From Dyella sp. AtDHG13 (GTDB lineage Bacteria > Pseudomonadota > Gammaproteobacteria > Xanthomonadales > Rhodanobacteraceae), in the NCBI RefSeq assembly GCF_003201105.1, contig NZ_QICJ01000001.1, positions 558,001 to 622,000 of the forward strand: DNA of 64,000 nucleotides, given 5' to 3'. The first letter of the stretch is position 1. Each line of letters opens with the position of its first letter. The translations under genes and the position numbers were made by a program. Under the pieces are notes generated by a model. The model was not told the DNA's origin, made no database searches, and saw only the letters and a list, made by a program, of their open reading frames with translations. Below, piece after piece: positions 17,600-26,412 of the stretch.

Positions 17600-18535
17600 T
17601 CAGTGTTGATGCGACAGCGTGGTCGGCGTGGCGATAAAGCCATGCTGCTGATGGTTCGCATCGCGGTAGTAGCCGGACACCACGCCGAAGTTGTTGATGG
17701 TGGTGACCGCCGTGCCCGTCGCGCCCGGCACGTCGAGCTGCACGAACTTGCCCTGCGTCAGCACGAACGAATGCAGCGGCCCGGTGGAGCTCCAGTAGTA
17801 GCCCGCGATCTGGCCCACGTCGTTGATGGCGAACGCCACCGTGTTGCTGGCGCCGGGCACGTCCACCGTGGTGATGCTGCCATTCGCGTCGCGATAGAAG
17901 CCGTGCGGCTGCGGCGCCTTGGGATTGGTGTCCCAGTAGCCCACGGCCTGGTTCAGGTCATTGATGCCCAGCGGATACGTCTCCGCCGAGCCGGCCACGT
18001 CGAACGGCGTGTCCCAGCCGTGGCCGCGGCGCAGGATGCCGTGGAACGCGCCGTCGGCATCCCAGTACACGCCCAGGATGGTGCCGAACTCGTTGTAGCC
18101 GTCCACGTTCGAGTTGAGATGGCCGGGGAAATCCACCGTCTCGAAACGCTTGCCGTTGATCACGAAACCATGCTGCGTGCCGGTGGCATCGGCATACGCG
18201 CCATAGGTGTTGCCCAGGTCGTTGGGGCCGCCCGCCGCGCTGAAGTACGTGCCGAGCATGGACGGGTCGAGCTGTTCGAAGCGGCCGTGGCGATACACCA
18301 TGGCATGCGCGGTGCCGCCGTTGACGGCGAACTGGCCGCCCAGGTCGCCGAAATCGTTGATGCCCCAGAAAATGGTCTGCGACGAACCGGGAACGTCGAG
18401 CGTCTGATAGGTGTAGCTGCCAGGCGTTGGCTCAGTGCCATCGGCGAAGGCGACACCCGCAAGGCTGGCGAAGGCCAGCCCGAAAGCAACCGCGGCCCTT
18501 GTGAGCCGGCCGTACGTAGCGCGATGATTCGACAT
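17600..18535 (-). CDS. Secreted HAF-repeat protein
   Basis: Exported protein of 311 aa with a signal peptide (LTRAAVAFGLAFASLAGVAFADG). The body contains at least six copies of an I-N-D-x-G-x-x-x-G-x-Y-type unit (INDFGDLGGQF, PNDLGNTYGAY, YNEFGTILGVY, INDLNQAVGYW, INDVGQIAGYY, INNFGVVSGYY), each followed by an HGF-type strand, as in the extracellular HAF repeat family. A propeller-like beta fold is likely but not proven. ATG 18535 has AGAGAGG upstream and begins right before the signal peptide; a longer in-frame start overlaps the sigma-factor gene. It is divergent from the ECF sigma-factor gene. No biochemical function is established for this family. Confidence 0.82.
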   Translation of the reverse strand: MSNHRATYGRLTRAAVAFGLAFASLAGVAFADGTEPTPGSYTYQTLDVPGSSQTIFWGINDFGDLGGQFAVNGGTAHAMVYRHGRFEQLDPSMLGTYFSAAGGPNDLGNTYGAYADATGTQHGFVINGKRFETVDFPGHLNSNVDGYNEFGTILGVYWDADGAFHGILRRGHGWDTPFDVAGSAETYPLGINDLNQAVGYWDTNPKAPQPHGFYRDANGSITTVDVPGASNTVAFAINDVGQIAGYYWSSTGPLHSFVLTQGKFVQLDVPGATGTAVTTINNFGVVSGYYRDANHQQHGFIATPTTLSHQH

Positions 18536-18644
18536 GACTTCTATGCCTCTCTTGGATGCGACGGGCGATGGCATTCCCTGGGTCTGTGATCGTTCCGTAC
18601 TGGGCCATCTCCCCTTACAGCGCAAAAAGGGAGCCGATAGCGAC

Positions 18645-19214
18645 ATGACCGTGGGAACCTCGACGCGCATGCCTGCGGAACCGCAGATCACCCAGGTGCT
18701 ATCGCGCGCCGCCAACGGCGATGCCACAGCGTTCGACACGCTGATCCCGCGCATCTACGCCACCCTGCGCCGCCTTGCACAGCACCAGCGCGCCCACGAG
18801 CCCGCCCACACGCTGCAGACCACCGCCCTGGTGCACGAGGCCTACCTGAAGCTGGTGGCCGGCGACGAGCTGGCCTTCGCCGATCGCGCGCACCTGTATG
18901 CCTACATGAGCCGCGTGATGCGCCACCTGCTGATCGACCACGCGCGTCGCAGGAAGGCACAGAAGCGGCAGGTGCCGGAGCTGACCGCGGAGCGCGCGTC
19001 GCCGGACATGCTCGACGTGCTTGCCATCGACGAGGCGCTGACCCGGCTCGCCGACACCGATGCACGGCTTGCCCGCGTGGCCGAGCTGCGCCTGTTCGCC
19101 GACCTGTCCAGCGCGGAAATCGCCGAGGCGCTGGGCGTCACCGCGCGCACGGTGGAACGCGACTGGCTCAAGGCGCGCACCTTCCTCAGCGCCTGCCTGA
19201 TGCCCGATGCGTAA
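18645..19214 (+). CDS. ECF-like RNA polymerase sigma factor (Ser/Thr-kinase-linked group)
   Basis: Sigma factor of 189 aa. Region 2 is around AFDTLIPRIYATLRRLAQHQRAHEPAH and HEAYLKLV...FADRAHLYAYMSRVMRHLLIDHARRRKAQKR. Region 4 is around LARVAELRLFADLSSAEIAEALGVTARTVERDWLKARTFL. This spacing and the LIDHARRR motif mark the group that lacks an anti-sigma factor and is controlled by phosphorylation from an adjacent kinase, as with EcfK/PknS of Xanthomonas citri. A kinase gene follows 66 bases downstream. I chose ATG 18645 (AAGGGAG upstream); an earlier in-frame ATG at 18534 would overlap the divergent gene's start. Confidence 0.9.
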   Translation: MTVGTSTRMPAEPQITQVLSRAANGDATAFDTLIPRIYATLRRLAQHQRAHEPAHTLQTTALVHEAYLKLVAGDELAFADRAHLYAYMSRVMRHLLIDHARRRKAQKRQVPELTAERASPDMLDVLAIDEALTRLADTDARLARVAELRLFADLSSAEIAEALGVTARTVERDWLKARTFLSACLMPDA

Positions 19215-19280
19215 GCCATGTCGGAATCTGCCCGCTGAATACGCTTTAGGGATAGGCACACCGAGGAACCCGCGCCGCCG

Positions 19281-22088
19281 ATGAACTCCGTCTTCGCCGA
19301 ACGATGGCCTGAGATCGAACCGCTGATCGACCAGCTGTTCGACGTGCCCGCCGACGAGCGGGCCGAATGGCTGCGCAAGCACTGCGACGACGCCACCCTG
19401 CGCACGCTGGTGACGCAGGCGCTGGACAACGCGCCCGGCACGGAGGCGCTCGAACGTGGCATGGGCCAATGGCTGCCCGCGCTCGCCGACACCTCGGCCG
19501 ACACGCTGCCCGCCATCGACGGCTACCGCGTGCTGCGCTTCGTCGGCGCCGGCGGCATGGCCAGCGTGTTCGAAGCCGAGCGCGAACTCCCCGGTGGCCC
19601 GCAGACCGTGGCGCTGAAGCTGCTGCGCATCGACGTGCACGACGCCGACGAACGGCGGCGCTTCCTGCGAGAACAACGCATTCTTGCGCGCCTTCGCCAT
19701 CCGCATATCGCACAGTTGCTGGACGCGGGTTTTTCGCCAGCGGGCACGCCGTTCCTGGCGCTGGAATTCGTCGACGGCACCGACCTGGTATCGCATTGCG
19801 CGATGCACGCGCTGCCGACGCATGCACGCTTGGCCCTGTTCCTGGATGTGTGCTCGGCTGTCGACCACGCGCACCGCAACCTGATCGTGCATCGCGACCT
19901 GAAGCCGAACAACGTGCTGGTGGGGGCGGATGGCCGCGTCAAGCTGGTGGACTTCGGCATCGCCAAGCTGCTTACCGGCGACGGCGAACGCACGCGCACC
20001 GAAGCTCGCCGCCTGACCCGCTCCTACGCTGCGCCCGAACAGCTGGCCGGCGATGCGGCCACCACGGCCATCGACGTCTACGCCCTGGGCGTCCTACTCG
20101 CCGAACTGCTAGGCGACCAGCAGCCGCATCGCGGCGACGAACAGGCGGACGTGAAGACCTCGGTGTTCGACGACGATGCGCTGCGCCGTACCCTGGGCGT
20201 GGACCTTCACGCCATCGTGCAGGAAGCCACGCGCGCCGATCCCGCGCGGCGCTACGCCAGCGCGGCGGCGCTGGGCGAGGACATCCAGCGCTATCTGGAC
20301 GGCAAGCCGCTGCAGGCGCGTGCGGACACGCTCGCCTACCGCGCACTGACTTTTGCCAGGCGCCACACGCTGGCGGTTTCCATCGGCATCGTCATCGCGG
20401 GCGTACTGGCGGGCGCAACGGTGCTCGGCCTGCACGAGGCGCGCCTCGCGCGGCACGCCGCGAAGGACGCGCGCGCGCAGGCCATCGCCGCGTCCGGCGA
20501 AGCGCGGCGCGCGGATGCGCTCAAGTCCTTCATGGAGGAACTGTTCGACAGCGCCACGCATGGCACCGAATCCAACGAAACCGCCGAAGAATTGCTCGCG
20601 CGAGGCCGCGAACGCGCCGACCGCGACTTCGCCACGCAGCCGGCGCTGCGCGCGGAAATCCTGGCGCTGGTGGGCGACCTGGAACGCCGCAGCGGCCATC
20701 CCGAACGCGCGTGGCAGCCGCTGGAAGAAGCCGCCGCCTTGGCGAAGACGCAGTTCGGCGTCACCGACCGGCGCACCATGCACATCGAATACCTGCTCGC
20801 GAAGGAAGCGGACGAACTGGGCCGCGTGCGCGAAGCGACCGCCCGCCTGCAGGGCGCCGTCGATGCCTTCGAGGCCGGCCCGCAACGCGACTCGCCCGAG
20901 GCCGTGCAGGCGCTGGCGTGGCTGGCGGGCCTGGACGAGCGCCTGGGCGAATCGGCCAAGGCCATCGAGGTCGGCGAGCAGGACGTGGCGCTGGCCCGCC
21001 GCGTCCTGCCCGGCGATAGCGAGGCGCTGACCGAAGCGGTGCTCAACCTCGGCTGGATCTTCGAGGATGCCGGCCAGCCGCAGCGCGCCGAGCCGCTGCT
21101 GCGCGAAGCACTGGCGCGCAAGCGCAGTCACCTGGGCAACCGTCACGCCGACGTCGCCGACACCATGACCCTGCTCACCGGCGCGCTGGTGCAGTTGGGC
21201 CGCTACGGCGAAAGCGAACAGCTGATGCGCGATGCGCTGGCCATCGACGCCGCCGCGTATACGCATCCCAATGCCCACACCGCGTGGCACATGAACGACC
21301 TCGCGGCCGTCTATATGGTCGAAGGCCGTCTCGACGAAGCGCAGGCCTTCTACACGCAGTCGATCGCCATCGACGAGGCGCTCAAACCCGCCTCGGCCTC
21401 GCAGGAGGCGATAAGCCTGGGCAATATCGCCAAGATCCGCTTCCGCCAGGGCGCCTACGCGCAAGCCGAAGCAGGCATGCGCGATGCGATCGAGCGCAGG
21501 CAGCGCACGCTTGGCGTGGATTACATCGACAACGGCCGCGCCTACGACCACACCTATCTCGCCCAGATGCTCATCGCGCGCGGACATCTCGACGAAGCGC
21601 GCACGCAGGTGGAAGACGCGCTGGCCGAGGCGCGCCGCCGCCATCGCGACGCGCATCCCGACACCGCTTTCGCGCTGGCCGTGCAAGCCGAGCTCATGGC
21701 GGCTATGGGCGAACAGGAACGCGCCGCCTCATTGGCTTCGCAAGCCGTGGGCATGTACGCCGATCTGTCGGACGAGCAGTCGGACAAGGCGATCCGTGCC
21801 CGGATGGTCTACGCCGATGCGTTGCAGGCGCTCGGCCGACATAGAGAGGCAGCGATACAGCTCGATGCCGCCCTCGCGGCAGCCCATGCCGACTCGCCCA
21901 ACACGAACGTGCTGGTGGCGCGCATCGAAGCCGATCTCGCGCAGGCCGATGCCGCACTCGGCGACAAGGTCAGCAGCGGAAACCTGCGCGGCGACGCGCG
22001 CCTGCTGCTGGCCCGCGCCGAGCCTGGCCCCAACACCGACCGCGACGCGGCCATGCGCCTGCTGGCCGCCGCGCCCCGGTCCCGCTGA
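19281..22088 (+). CDS. Membrane Ser/Thr protein kinase with C-terminal TPR domain
   Basis: Eukaryotic-type kinase, 935 aa. A helical leader (residues 1-80) precedes the kinase domain: glycine loop GAGGMASVFEAE near residue 92, ATP lysine in VALKLLRI, catalytic loop HRDLKPNNV near 203, DFG in VDFGIAKLL, and activation segment end YAAPEQLAG. All key residues are present. A single membrane helix starts near residue 361 (LAVSIGIVIAGVLAGATVLGL) and the rest is tetratricopeptide repeats, probably periplasmic and sensory. It lies directly behind an ECF sigma factor of the phosphorylation-activated type, so the sigma factor is the likely substrate (inference from family). Targets of the pair are unknown. 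Confidence 0.94.
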   Translation: MNSVFAERWPEIEPLIDQLFDVPADERAEWLRKHCDDATLRTLVTQALDNAPGTEALERGMGQWLPALADTSADTLPAIDGYRVLRFVGAGGMASVFEAERELPGGPQTVALKLLRIDVHDADERRRFLREQRILARLRHPHIAQLLDAGFSPAGTPFLALEFVDGTDLVSHCAMHALPTHARLALFLDVCSAVDHAHRNLIVHRDLKPNNVLVGADGRVKLVDFGIAKLLTGDGERTRTEARRLTRSYAAPEQLAGDAATTAIDVYALGVLLAELLGDQQPHRGDEQADVKTSVFDDDALRRTLGVDLHAIVQEATRADPARRYASAAALGEDIQRYLDGKPLQARADTLAYRALTFARRHTLAVSIGIVIAGVLAGATVLGLHEARLARHAAKDARAQAIAASGEARRADALKSFMEELFDSATHGTESNETAEELLARGRERADRDFATQPALRAEILALVGDLERRSGHPERAWQPLEEAAALAKTQFGVTDRRTMHIEYLLAKEADELGRVREATARLQGAVDAFEAGPQRDSPEAVQALAWLAGLDERLGESAKAIEVGEQDVALARRVLPGDSEALTEAVLNLGWIFEDAGQPQRAEPLLREALARKRSHLGNRHADVADTMTLLTGALVQLGRYGESEQLMRDALAIDAAAYTHPNAHTAWHMNDLAAVYMVEGRLDEAQAFYTQSIAIDEALKPASASQEAISLGNIAKIRFRQGAYAQAEAGMRDAIERRQRTLGVDYIDNGRAYDHTYLAQMLIARGHLDEARTQVEDALAEARRRHRDAHPDTAFALAVQAELMAAMGEQERAASLASQAVGMYADLSDEQSDKAIRARMVYADALQALGRHREAAIQLDAALAAAHADSPNTNVLVARIEADLAQADAALGDKVSSGNLRGDARLLLARAEPGPNTDRDAAMRLLAAAPRSR

Positions 22089-22104
22089 GCGGCGCGCGGC
22101 ATAT

Positions 22105-22728
22105 TCAGGCCTGCGCCGCGGTCAGTGGCAGCCCGATCAGCTGATCGGTGGTGAGAACGTCGCCGAACGTATCCTCGATGCTCGCCAGCGCCGCGCGATG
22201 CAGCATGGCATGCGGCACGCTACCGCCGTCGGCGTTGTCCAGGTCGCGGGTGGCGCAGGCATCCCCGATCACCATCACGCCGTAGCCCAGCGGTACGGCG
22301 TCGCGCGCCGCGCCCGCCACGCAGGCATGCGTCATCAGGCCCGTCACGATCAGCGTATCGATGCCGGACTGCTTCAGCCGGCGGTCGATGTCCGTGCCTG
22401 CAAACACGCTGACCTCGCTCTTGTTGACCACGTGGTGATGCGCGGCCGGTTGCGCACCCTCGTGGAAGGCGGATGTCGCACTGTCTTCGGCAAACACCGG
22501 GCTGCCTGCCGGCGTGACGTGCCGCACGTGATACACCGCCATGCCCGCTGCGTCCGCGTGGGCGATCAGGCGCTGTGCGTGGCGCAAGGCGTTGCGGCCG
22601 TCGGGAATGGGCAAGCGCCCATCGAAATATTCGTTCTGGAAATCGATGACCAGCAGCGCCGTGCGGGCCGGCGCCAGGGCCTTGGGCGCGCAGGCGCCGA
22701 TCATCGTGCGGATGGTGGAATGTGTCAT
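22105..22728 (-). CDS. Isochorismatase-fold cysteine hydrolase
   Basis: 207-aa hydrolase of the isochorismatase/nicotinamidase family. The catalytic triad is visible: Asp29 (LLVIDFQ), Lys103 (VVNKSEVS) and Cys136 (MTHACVAG). These enzymes cleave amides, ureas or vinyl ethers; the substrate cannot be read from sequence. It is divergent from a GlxA-type AraC regulator (118-base gap), a pairing that usually means the regulator controls the hydrolase. It is convergent with the kinase gene, with 16 bases between stops. Confidence 0.9.
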   Translation of the reverse strand: MTHSTIRTMIGACAPKALAPARTALLVIDFQNEYFDGRLPIPDGRNALRHAQRLIAHADAAGMAVYHVRHVTPAGSPVFAEDSATSAFHEGAQPAAHHHVVNKSEVSVFAGTDIDRRLKQSGIDTLIVTGLMTHACVAGAARDAVPLGYGVMVIGDACATRDLDNADGGSVPHAMLHRAALASIEDTFGDVLTTDQLIGLPLTAAQA

Positions 22729-22846
22729 GGCATGGTCCTCTGGTCAGGTCGGAGGCCGCCATGGTCGGCGGTTGGCGCCGGCGCCAACAGTGGCAGAAAT
22801 GACAATATGCTATGGGATTCGGCCAACCTTGCCTCTGGTGACACCC

Positions 22847-23809
22847 ATGCACACCGTTGCCGTCGTCGCTTTCGACGGGATCAGTCCATTTCACCTCTCC
22901 GTGCCCTGCATCGTGTTCGGCGACGACCTGCTCAAGCTGGGCACGCCGCGCTATCGCCTGTTTGTCTGCGGCGAACGCCGCGGGCGCGTCGCCACCATGT
23001 CCGGCTTCGATATCGAGGTGAAACACGGCCTGGCCACGCTGCGCAAGGCCGACACCATCATCGTGCCCGCGTGGCGCACGCCGGGCGAACGTCCGCCGGA
23101 AGCGCTGCTGCGCGCGCTGCGGCAGGCGCATGCACGCGGAAGCCGCATCGTCGGCCTGTGCCTGGGCACCTTCGTGCTGGCCGAAGCCGGGTTGCTCGAG
23201 GGCAGGACGGCGTCCACGCACTGGGCGTGGGCGGAGGAGTTCGAGCGGGCTTATCCCGGCGTCACGCTGGACCGCCATGCGATCTATGTCGACGAAGGCG
23301 ACCTGCTCACCTCGGCCGGCACGGCCGCCGCGCTCGACTGCTGCCTGCACCTGCTGCGCAAGGACCTGGGTGCCGACATCGCCAACCGCGTCGCGCGACG
23401 CCTGGTGGTCGCGCCGCAACGCCACGGCGACCAGGCGCAATACATCGAAAACCCCGTGCATGAAGACCATGCACCGGACGCCTTGAGCAAGACGCTGGAC
23501 TGGGCCATCGCACACCTGAAACAACCGCTTTGCGTCGAGAAGCTGGCCGCTCACGCCGGCATGAGCGTGCGCACGTTCAGCCGCCACTTCCGCAAGAAGA
23601 CCGGCAGCACGGTCATTCCCTGGCTGCTTCACCATCGTCTCGCGGCGGCGCAGCGCCTGCTGGAGACCAGTCGCCGCTCGATCGACCAGATCGCCGAAAG
23701 CGTGGGTTTCGGATCGACCGTGTCGTTCCGCCAGCACTTCACCCGCGCGTTCTCGATTTCCCCGGCCAGCTATCGGCGGCAATTCCGCGCGCAACCGGTA
23801 TCGTGCTGA
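22847..23809 (+). CDS. GlxA-family AraC-type regulator with DJ-1/PfpI domain
   Basis: Regulator of 320 aa. Residues 1-175 form a DJ-1/PfpI-like domain with a cysteine in the nucleophile elbow (IVGLCLGTFVLAEAGLLEGRTASTHW). Residues 205-310 are the AraC double helix-turn-helix (VEKLAAHAGMSVRTFSRHF, IDQIAESVGFGSTVSFRQHFTRAFSISPASYRRQF). I chose ATG 22847 because it starts at the first beta strand (MHTVAVVAFDGI); the frame is open further upstream but overlaps the divergent gene. Likely activator of the neighbouring isochorismatase-fold hydrolase; effector unknown. Confidence 0.91.
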   Translation: MHTVAVVAFDGISPFHLSVPCIVFGDDLLKLGTPRYRLFVCGERRGRVATMSGFDIEVKHGLATLRKADTIIVPAWRTPGERPPEALLRALRQAHARGSRIVGLCLGTFVLAEAGLLEGRTASTHWAWAEEFERAYPGVTLDRHAIYVDEGDLLTSAGTAAALDCCLHLLRKDLGADIANRVARRLVVAPQRHGDQAQYIENPVHEDHAPDALSKTLDWAIAHLKQPLCVEKLAAHAGMSVRTFSRHFRKKTGSTVIPWLLHHRLAAAQRLLETSRRSIDQIAESVGFGSTVSFRQHFTRAFSISPASYRRQFRAQPVSC

Positions 23810-23931
23810 GGGCCGCGACGGAAACGGTGCGCCTGCCGTTTTAGGATTCGTCTTATGTGTTGCCTTCACCCGCTCGGGCAATCTGCCGCCATCCGACCGC
23901 CGCGCAACGCGGTTCATCGATGGAGGCCGAC

Positions 23932-24297
23932 ATGCTCCCCGCTCGCTTCGTACCGCACAACGAATTCCACGTGTTCCGCCGTGGCGAGTGGCAGTTCAGC
24001 GTCGCGGAGCTGCGCCTGAAGCACGACGAGGCATCGGCGGCGCAGCCGCTCGCGCACCAGTACTGCCTGCGCGCGCCGGGCTTCGACCAGGTGGCGTTCG
24101 ACGTGCGCGACATCCGTTCGATGGATCCGCAGGCGGCGTGGGATCCGCACCTGGGCGTGGGCCGGCTCACACGCCTGCTCGGCAAATGCTTCGACGCCAC
24201 GGAAGAACTCATCGACGCCATCGCGCCTTACATGTGCCCGCTCGATGCCTCGGTGCGCTTTGCCGCGCTACCTGAGATGGAAGCCACGCCGCATTGA
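23932..24297 (+). CDS. Conserved hypothetical protein
   Basis: 121-aa cytoplasmic protein that I do not recognise. It has no signal or membrane segment and is mildly acidic with balanced composition (FHVFRRGEWQFSVAELRLKH, RAPGFDQVAFDVRDIRSMDP, LLGKCFDATEELIDAIAPYMCPLD). ATG 23932 is preceded by TGGAGG six bases upstream, clearly the best ribosome site; an earlier in-frame start at 23857 lacks one. It follows the GlxA-type regulator on the same strand by 122 bases and is convergent with the flavin oxidoreductase gene. Confidence 0.72.
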   Translation: MLPARFVPHNEFHVFRRGEWQFSVAELRLKHDEASAAQPLAHQYCLRAPGFDQVAFDVRDIRSMDPQAAWDPHLGVGRLTRLLGKCFDATEELIDAIAPYMCPLDASVRFAALPEMEATPH

Positions 24298-24306
24298 TGC
24301 GCGCGA

Positions 24307-25380
24307 TCAGGAGGCCGCTCGCCATTCCTCGATCAGCGTCTGCAACAGCGCGCCCGCGGACATCGTCCGCGCCATCGGCGCGCCCTGCCCGGCCCAGTGC
24401 GCGCCATAGCCGGATTCGCCGGCTGCGCGCGCTGCCGCATTCAAGGCCTTGCCCGCGTCGTAGGCGATCGGGTAGTCCGGCACGTCGGCATCCTGCACAT
24501 CAGTGCCAAGGCGCGTGAACAGGCTGGCCAGGCTGCGTGCCGGCCGCCCCGACACGGCGCGCGTCATCACGGTGGCGTGGGCCGCATCGCTCGCCAGCGC
24601 CTTGCGGTAGCCCGCGTCCGCCAGCGATTCATCGGTGCCGACGAAGGCCGTGCCCAATTGCGCCGCCGCCGCGCCAAGCTTCAAAACGGCGGCGATGCCA
24701 GCGCCGTCCATGATGCCGCCGCTGGCGATCACCGGAACGCCGATGTGCTTAACCAGCAGCCGCGTCAAGGCGAAGGTGCCCAGCGCGCTGTCATCGGCAT
24801 CCGGATCGAACACGCCGCGATGTCCGCCGGCTTCATAGCCCTGCGCCACGACGGCATCGATGCCGGCCGCTTCGAGAGCCTGCGCTTCCCGCAACGTGGT
24901 CGCCGAGCCCATGAGGAAGATGCCGGCGTCATGCAGCGCCTTGACCTGATCCGGCCGCGGCACGCCGAAGTGAACGCTCACCACGGCCGGACGCTCGGCC
25001 ACCAGCATGGCAAGCATCGCGTCATCGACAAGAAACGAGGTGTAGATTTCCGTCAGCGCCTGCGGTGGCTTCGCACCGAAGCGCTCGAATGCCGGCGCGA
25101 GCCGCGCCAGCCAGGCAGCCTCTTTCGCCGCGTCGGCATGTGCTGGACGATGCACGAACAGATTGACGTTGAGCGGGCCGCTGCTCAGTTGACGAAAGGC
25201 ATGGATGGTGTCGCGCGCCTTGTCCGCCGTCATCGCACCGACACCCAGCGAGCCCAGGCCGCCACCGTTGCTGACCGCCGCCGCCATCGCGGGCGAGGAA
25301 ACCCCGGCCATCGGCGCCTGGATGATGGGCACGCGGATGCCGACGGCCTCGAGCAAGCGGGAAGACGCGTCGGTCGCCAT
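24307..25380 (-). CDS. Nitronate monooxygenase-type NAD(P)H-dependent flavin oxidoreductase
   Basis: FMN-dependent TIM-barrel enzyme, 357 aa, of the 2-nitropropane dioxygenase/nitronate monooxygenase family, which oxidises toxic nitronates or acts as an NADH:quinone reductase. Visible motifs: IQAPMAGVSSPAMAAAVSNGGGLGSLG at the N-terminus (FMN binding), VVAQGYEAGGHRG (the family signature containing the catalytic-region His), and VIASGGIMDGAGIAAVLKLGAAAAQLGTAF (phosphate-binding loop). Length is normal. It is transcribed alone between a convergent hypothetical gene and the upstream small Cys-rich gene 77 bases away on the same strand. Confidence 0.92.
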   Translation of the reverse strand: MATDASSRLLEAVGIRVPIIQAPMAGVSSPAMAAAVSNGGGLGSLGVGAMTADKARDTIHAFRQLSSGPLNVNLFVHRPAHADAAKEAAWLARLAPAFERFGAKPPQALTEIYTSFLVDDAMLAMLVAERPAVVSVHFGVPRPDQVKALHDAGIFLMGSATTLREAQALEAAGIDAVVAQGYEAGGHRGVFDPDADDSALGTFALTRLLVKHIGVPVIASGGIMDGAGIAAVLKLGAAAAQLGTAFVGTDESLADAGYRKALASDAAHATVMTRAVSGRPARSLASLFTRLGTDVQDADVPDYPIAYDAGKALNAAARAAGESGYGAHWAGQGAPMARTMSAGALLQTLIEEWRAAS

Positions 25381-25457
25381 GATGAATCGCTCCTGCCGTG
25401 TAGGGACAGAGGCGAATTTTACGCGCCCGAGATGTCATGCCAAAGCGGCAGGCACCC

Positions 25458-25640
25458 TCAGTCAGCCGAACCGTCCTGATCTTCCTCAGCGCGCCCGGTG
25501 CAGGCCGGATGATGGCAATGGCATTGCGTGTCGGCGTCTCCCGCCGCCTTGGCCTGCCGGCAATGCGCGCTGCAGTACTCGCCCGGTTTGTCGACGTAGC
25601 AGCGGCATGGCGGATATGCGCAATGGAAACCCGTGGGCAT
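25458..25640 (-). CDS. Small cysteine-rich metallothionein-like protein
   Basis: 60-aa peptide with eight cysteines at 7, 12, 14, 23, 27, 40, 42 and 47 and histidines at 6, 26, 41, 43 and 44. The pattern CAYPPCRC...YCSAHC...CHCHHPAC matches the bacterial metallothionein layout (C-x4-C-x-C, YC-x3-C, then a C-x-C...C cluster). The CGGAGG ribosome site lies six bases before the ATG. It has no signal peptide, so it would bind Zn, Cu or Cd in the cytoplasm. The His-rich second cluster is unusual. The family is inferred from the motif alone; a zinc-ribbon-like structural peptide is the alternative. Confidence 0.78.
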   Translation of the reverse strand: MPTGFHCAYPPCRCYVDKPGEYCSAHCRQAKAAGDADTQCHCHHPACTGRAEEDQDGSAD

Positions 25641-25772
25641 GGCGAACCTCCGCAGGGGAAAGCCTCAGCTTAGCCGCCGGCGTCGAGGCAAGGGTCACCA
25701 TGGAGTCAGCGCAGCGTTGCCATTTCGATAGATGGCATCACGCAAACGTGCGGTCGATACGAAGACACGCAG

Positions 25773-25799
25773 AGCCGTCCGCCAACGCGGCGGACGGCT
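25773..25799 (-). terminator. Hairpin downstream of small lipoprotein gene
   Basis: A perfect 11-bp stem AGCCGTCCGCC with a 5-base loop lies 26 bases after the lipoprotein stop. No U-tract follows, so its termination role is uncertain. Confidence 0.5.
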
Positions 25800-25824
25800 C
25801 CGTTCCAGGTTGCAACCGACTACG

Positions 25825-26046
25825 TCAGTGCGTGGTGGTCGCAGGCGCAGGCGAGCTCTGCGCCGGTGCCGGGGTCGTGCTAGCGGGTGCGGGCGGTGCG
25901 GCTGGCGGCGCGGCAGGTGCCGGCGCGGCGGTGCTTGCAGGCGCCGGCGGCGTTGCGTTGTCGTTGCCGCCCTGATTGCCGCAACCGGCCAGCGTCGCGG
26001 CCGCCAGCACCAGGGGCACACCCAATTTCTTGACTGAAAGCATCAT
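25825..26046 (-). CDS. Small Ala/Pro-rich lipoprotein
   Basis: 73-aa predicted lipoprotein. The signal peptide MMLSVKKLGVPLVLAAATLAGC has a clear lipobox (LAGC), and the mature part is almost entirely Ala, Pro, Ser and Thr (SSPAPATTTH at the end), so it is extended and unstructured. GGAGGTG lies just before the ATG at 26046. The role is unknown; such tails can tether to or span the periplasm. It is followed by the metallothionein-like gene 184 bases downstream on the same strand. Confidence 0.78.
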   Translation of the reverse strand: MMLSVKKLGVPLVLAAATLAGCGNQGGNDNATPPAPASTAAPAPAAPPAAPPAPASTTPAPAQSSPAPATTTH

Positions 26047-26412
26047 GTTTCACCTCCGTGGGACTTCGGATTGATCAGGACCTGCATACGCCCTGTTCGT
26101 ACGTGCCGCTTCCTCACCGCACCGAATGTATGCCGTGCATTCCCTCGCGCACTTCCCAAACTGCGCTGGCATGTTCAGCGGCCTTCGCGCCAGCCGACTG
26201 CGTTGCGAGTCGCCAGCCACGTTCTTGCGCATGGTTGCCTCGCAACCGACTATCGCCTTCGATTGTCTTTTCCGTTTAGGCAACCGTATGTGCATAGCAT
26301 GTCATCCTTTTGCACATGCTGGCCAATGTTCAGTGGGAACTTATGCATCTTCACGCGTCTGTCACGCCTTGTCGCCGCTGCGTCGACGAACAGCGTCGTC
26401 ATCGGCGCGCAT
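26047..26412. other. 366-base intergenic region
   Basis: This gap between the hybrid-kinase stop and the start of the small lipoprotein gene should hold the lipoprotein promoter. Short open frames on both strands have Arg-rich, non-protein-like composition and no ribosome sites. I see no RNA gene or strong palindrome. Confidence 0.5.

Noticed and set aside
26050-26295. Short minus-strand frame in the gap upstream of the small lipoprotein gene
   Set aside because: No ribosome site, basic random-like composition, and it lies in the expected promoter region.
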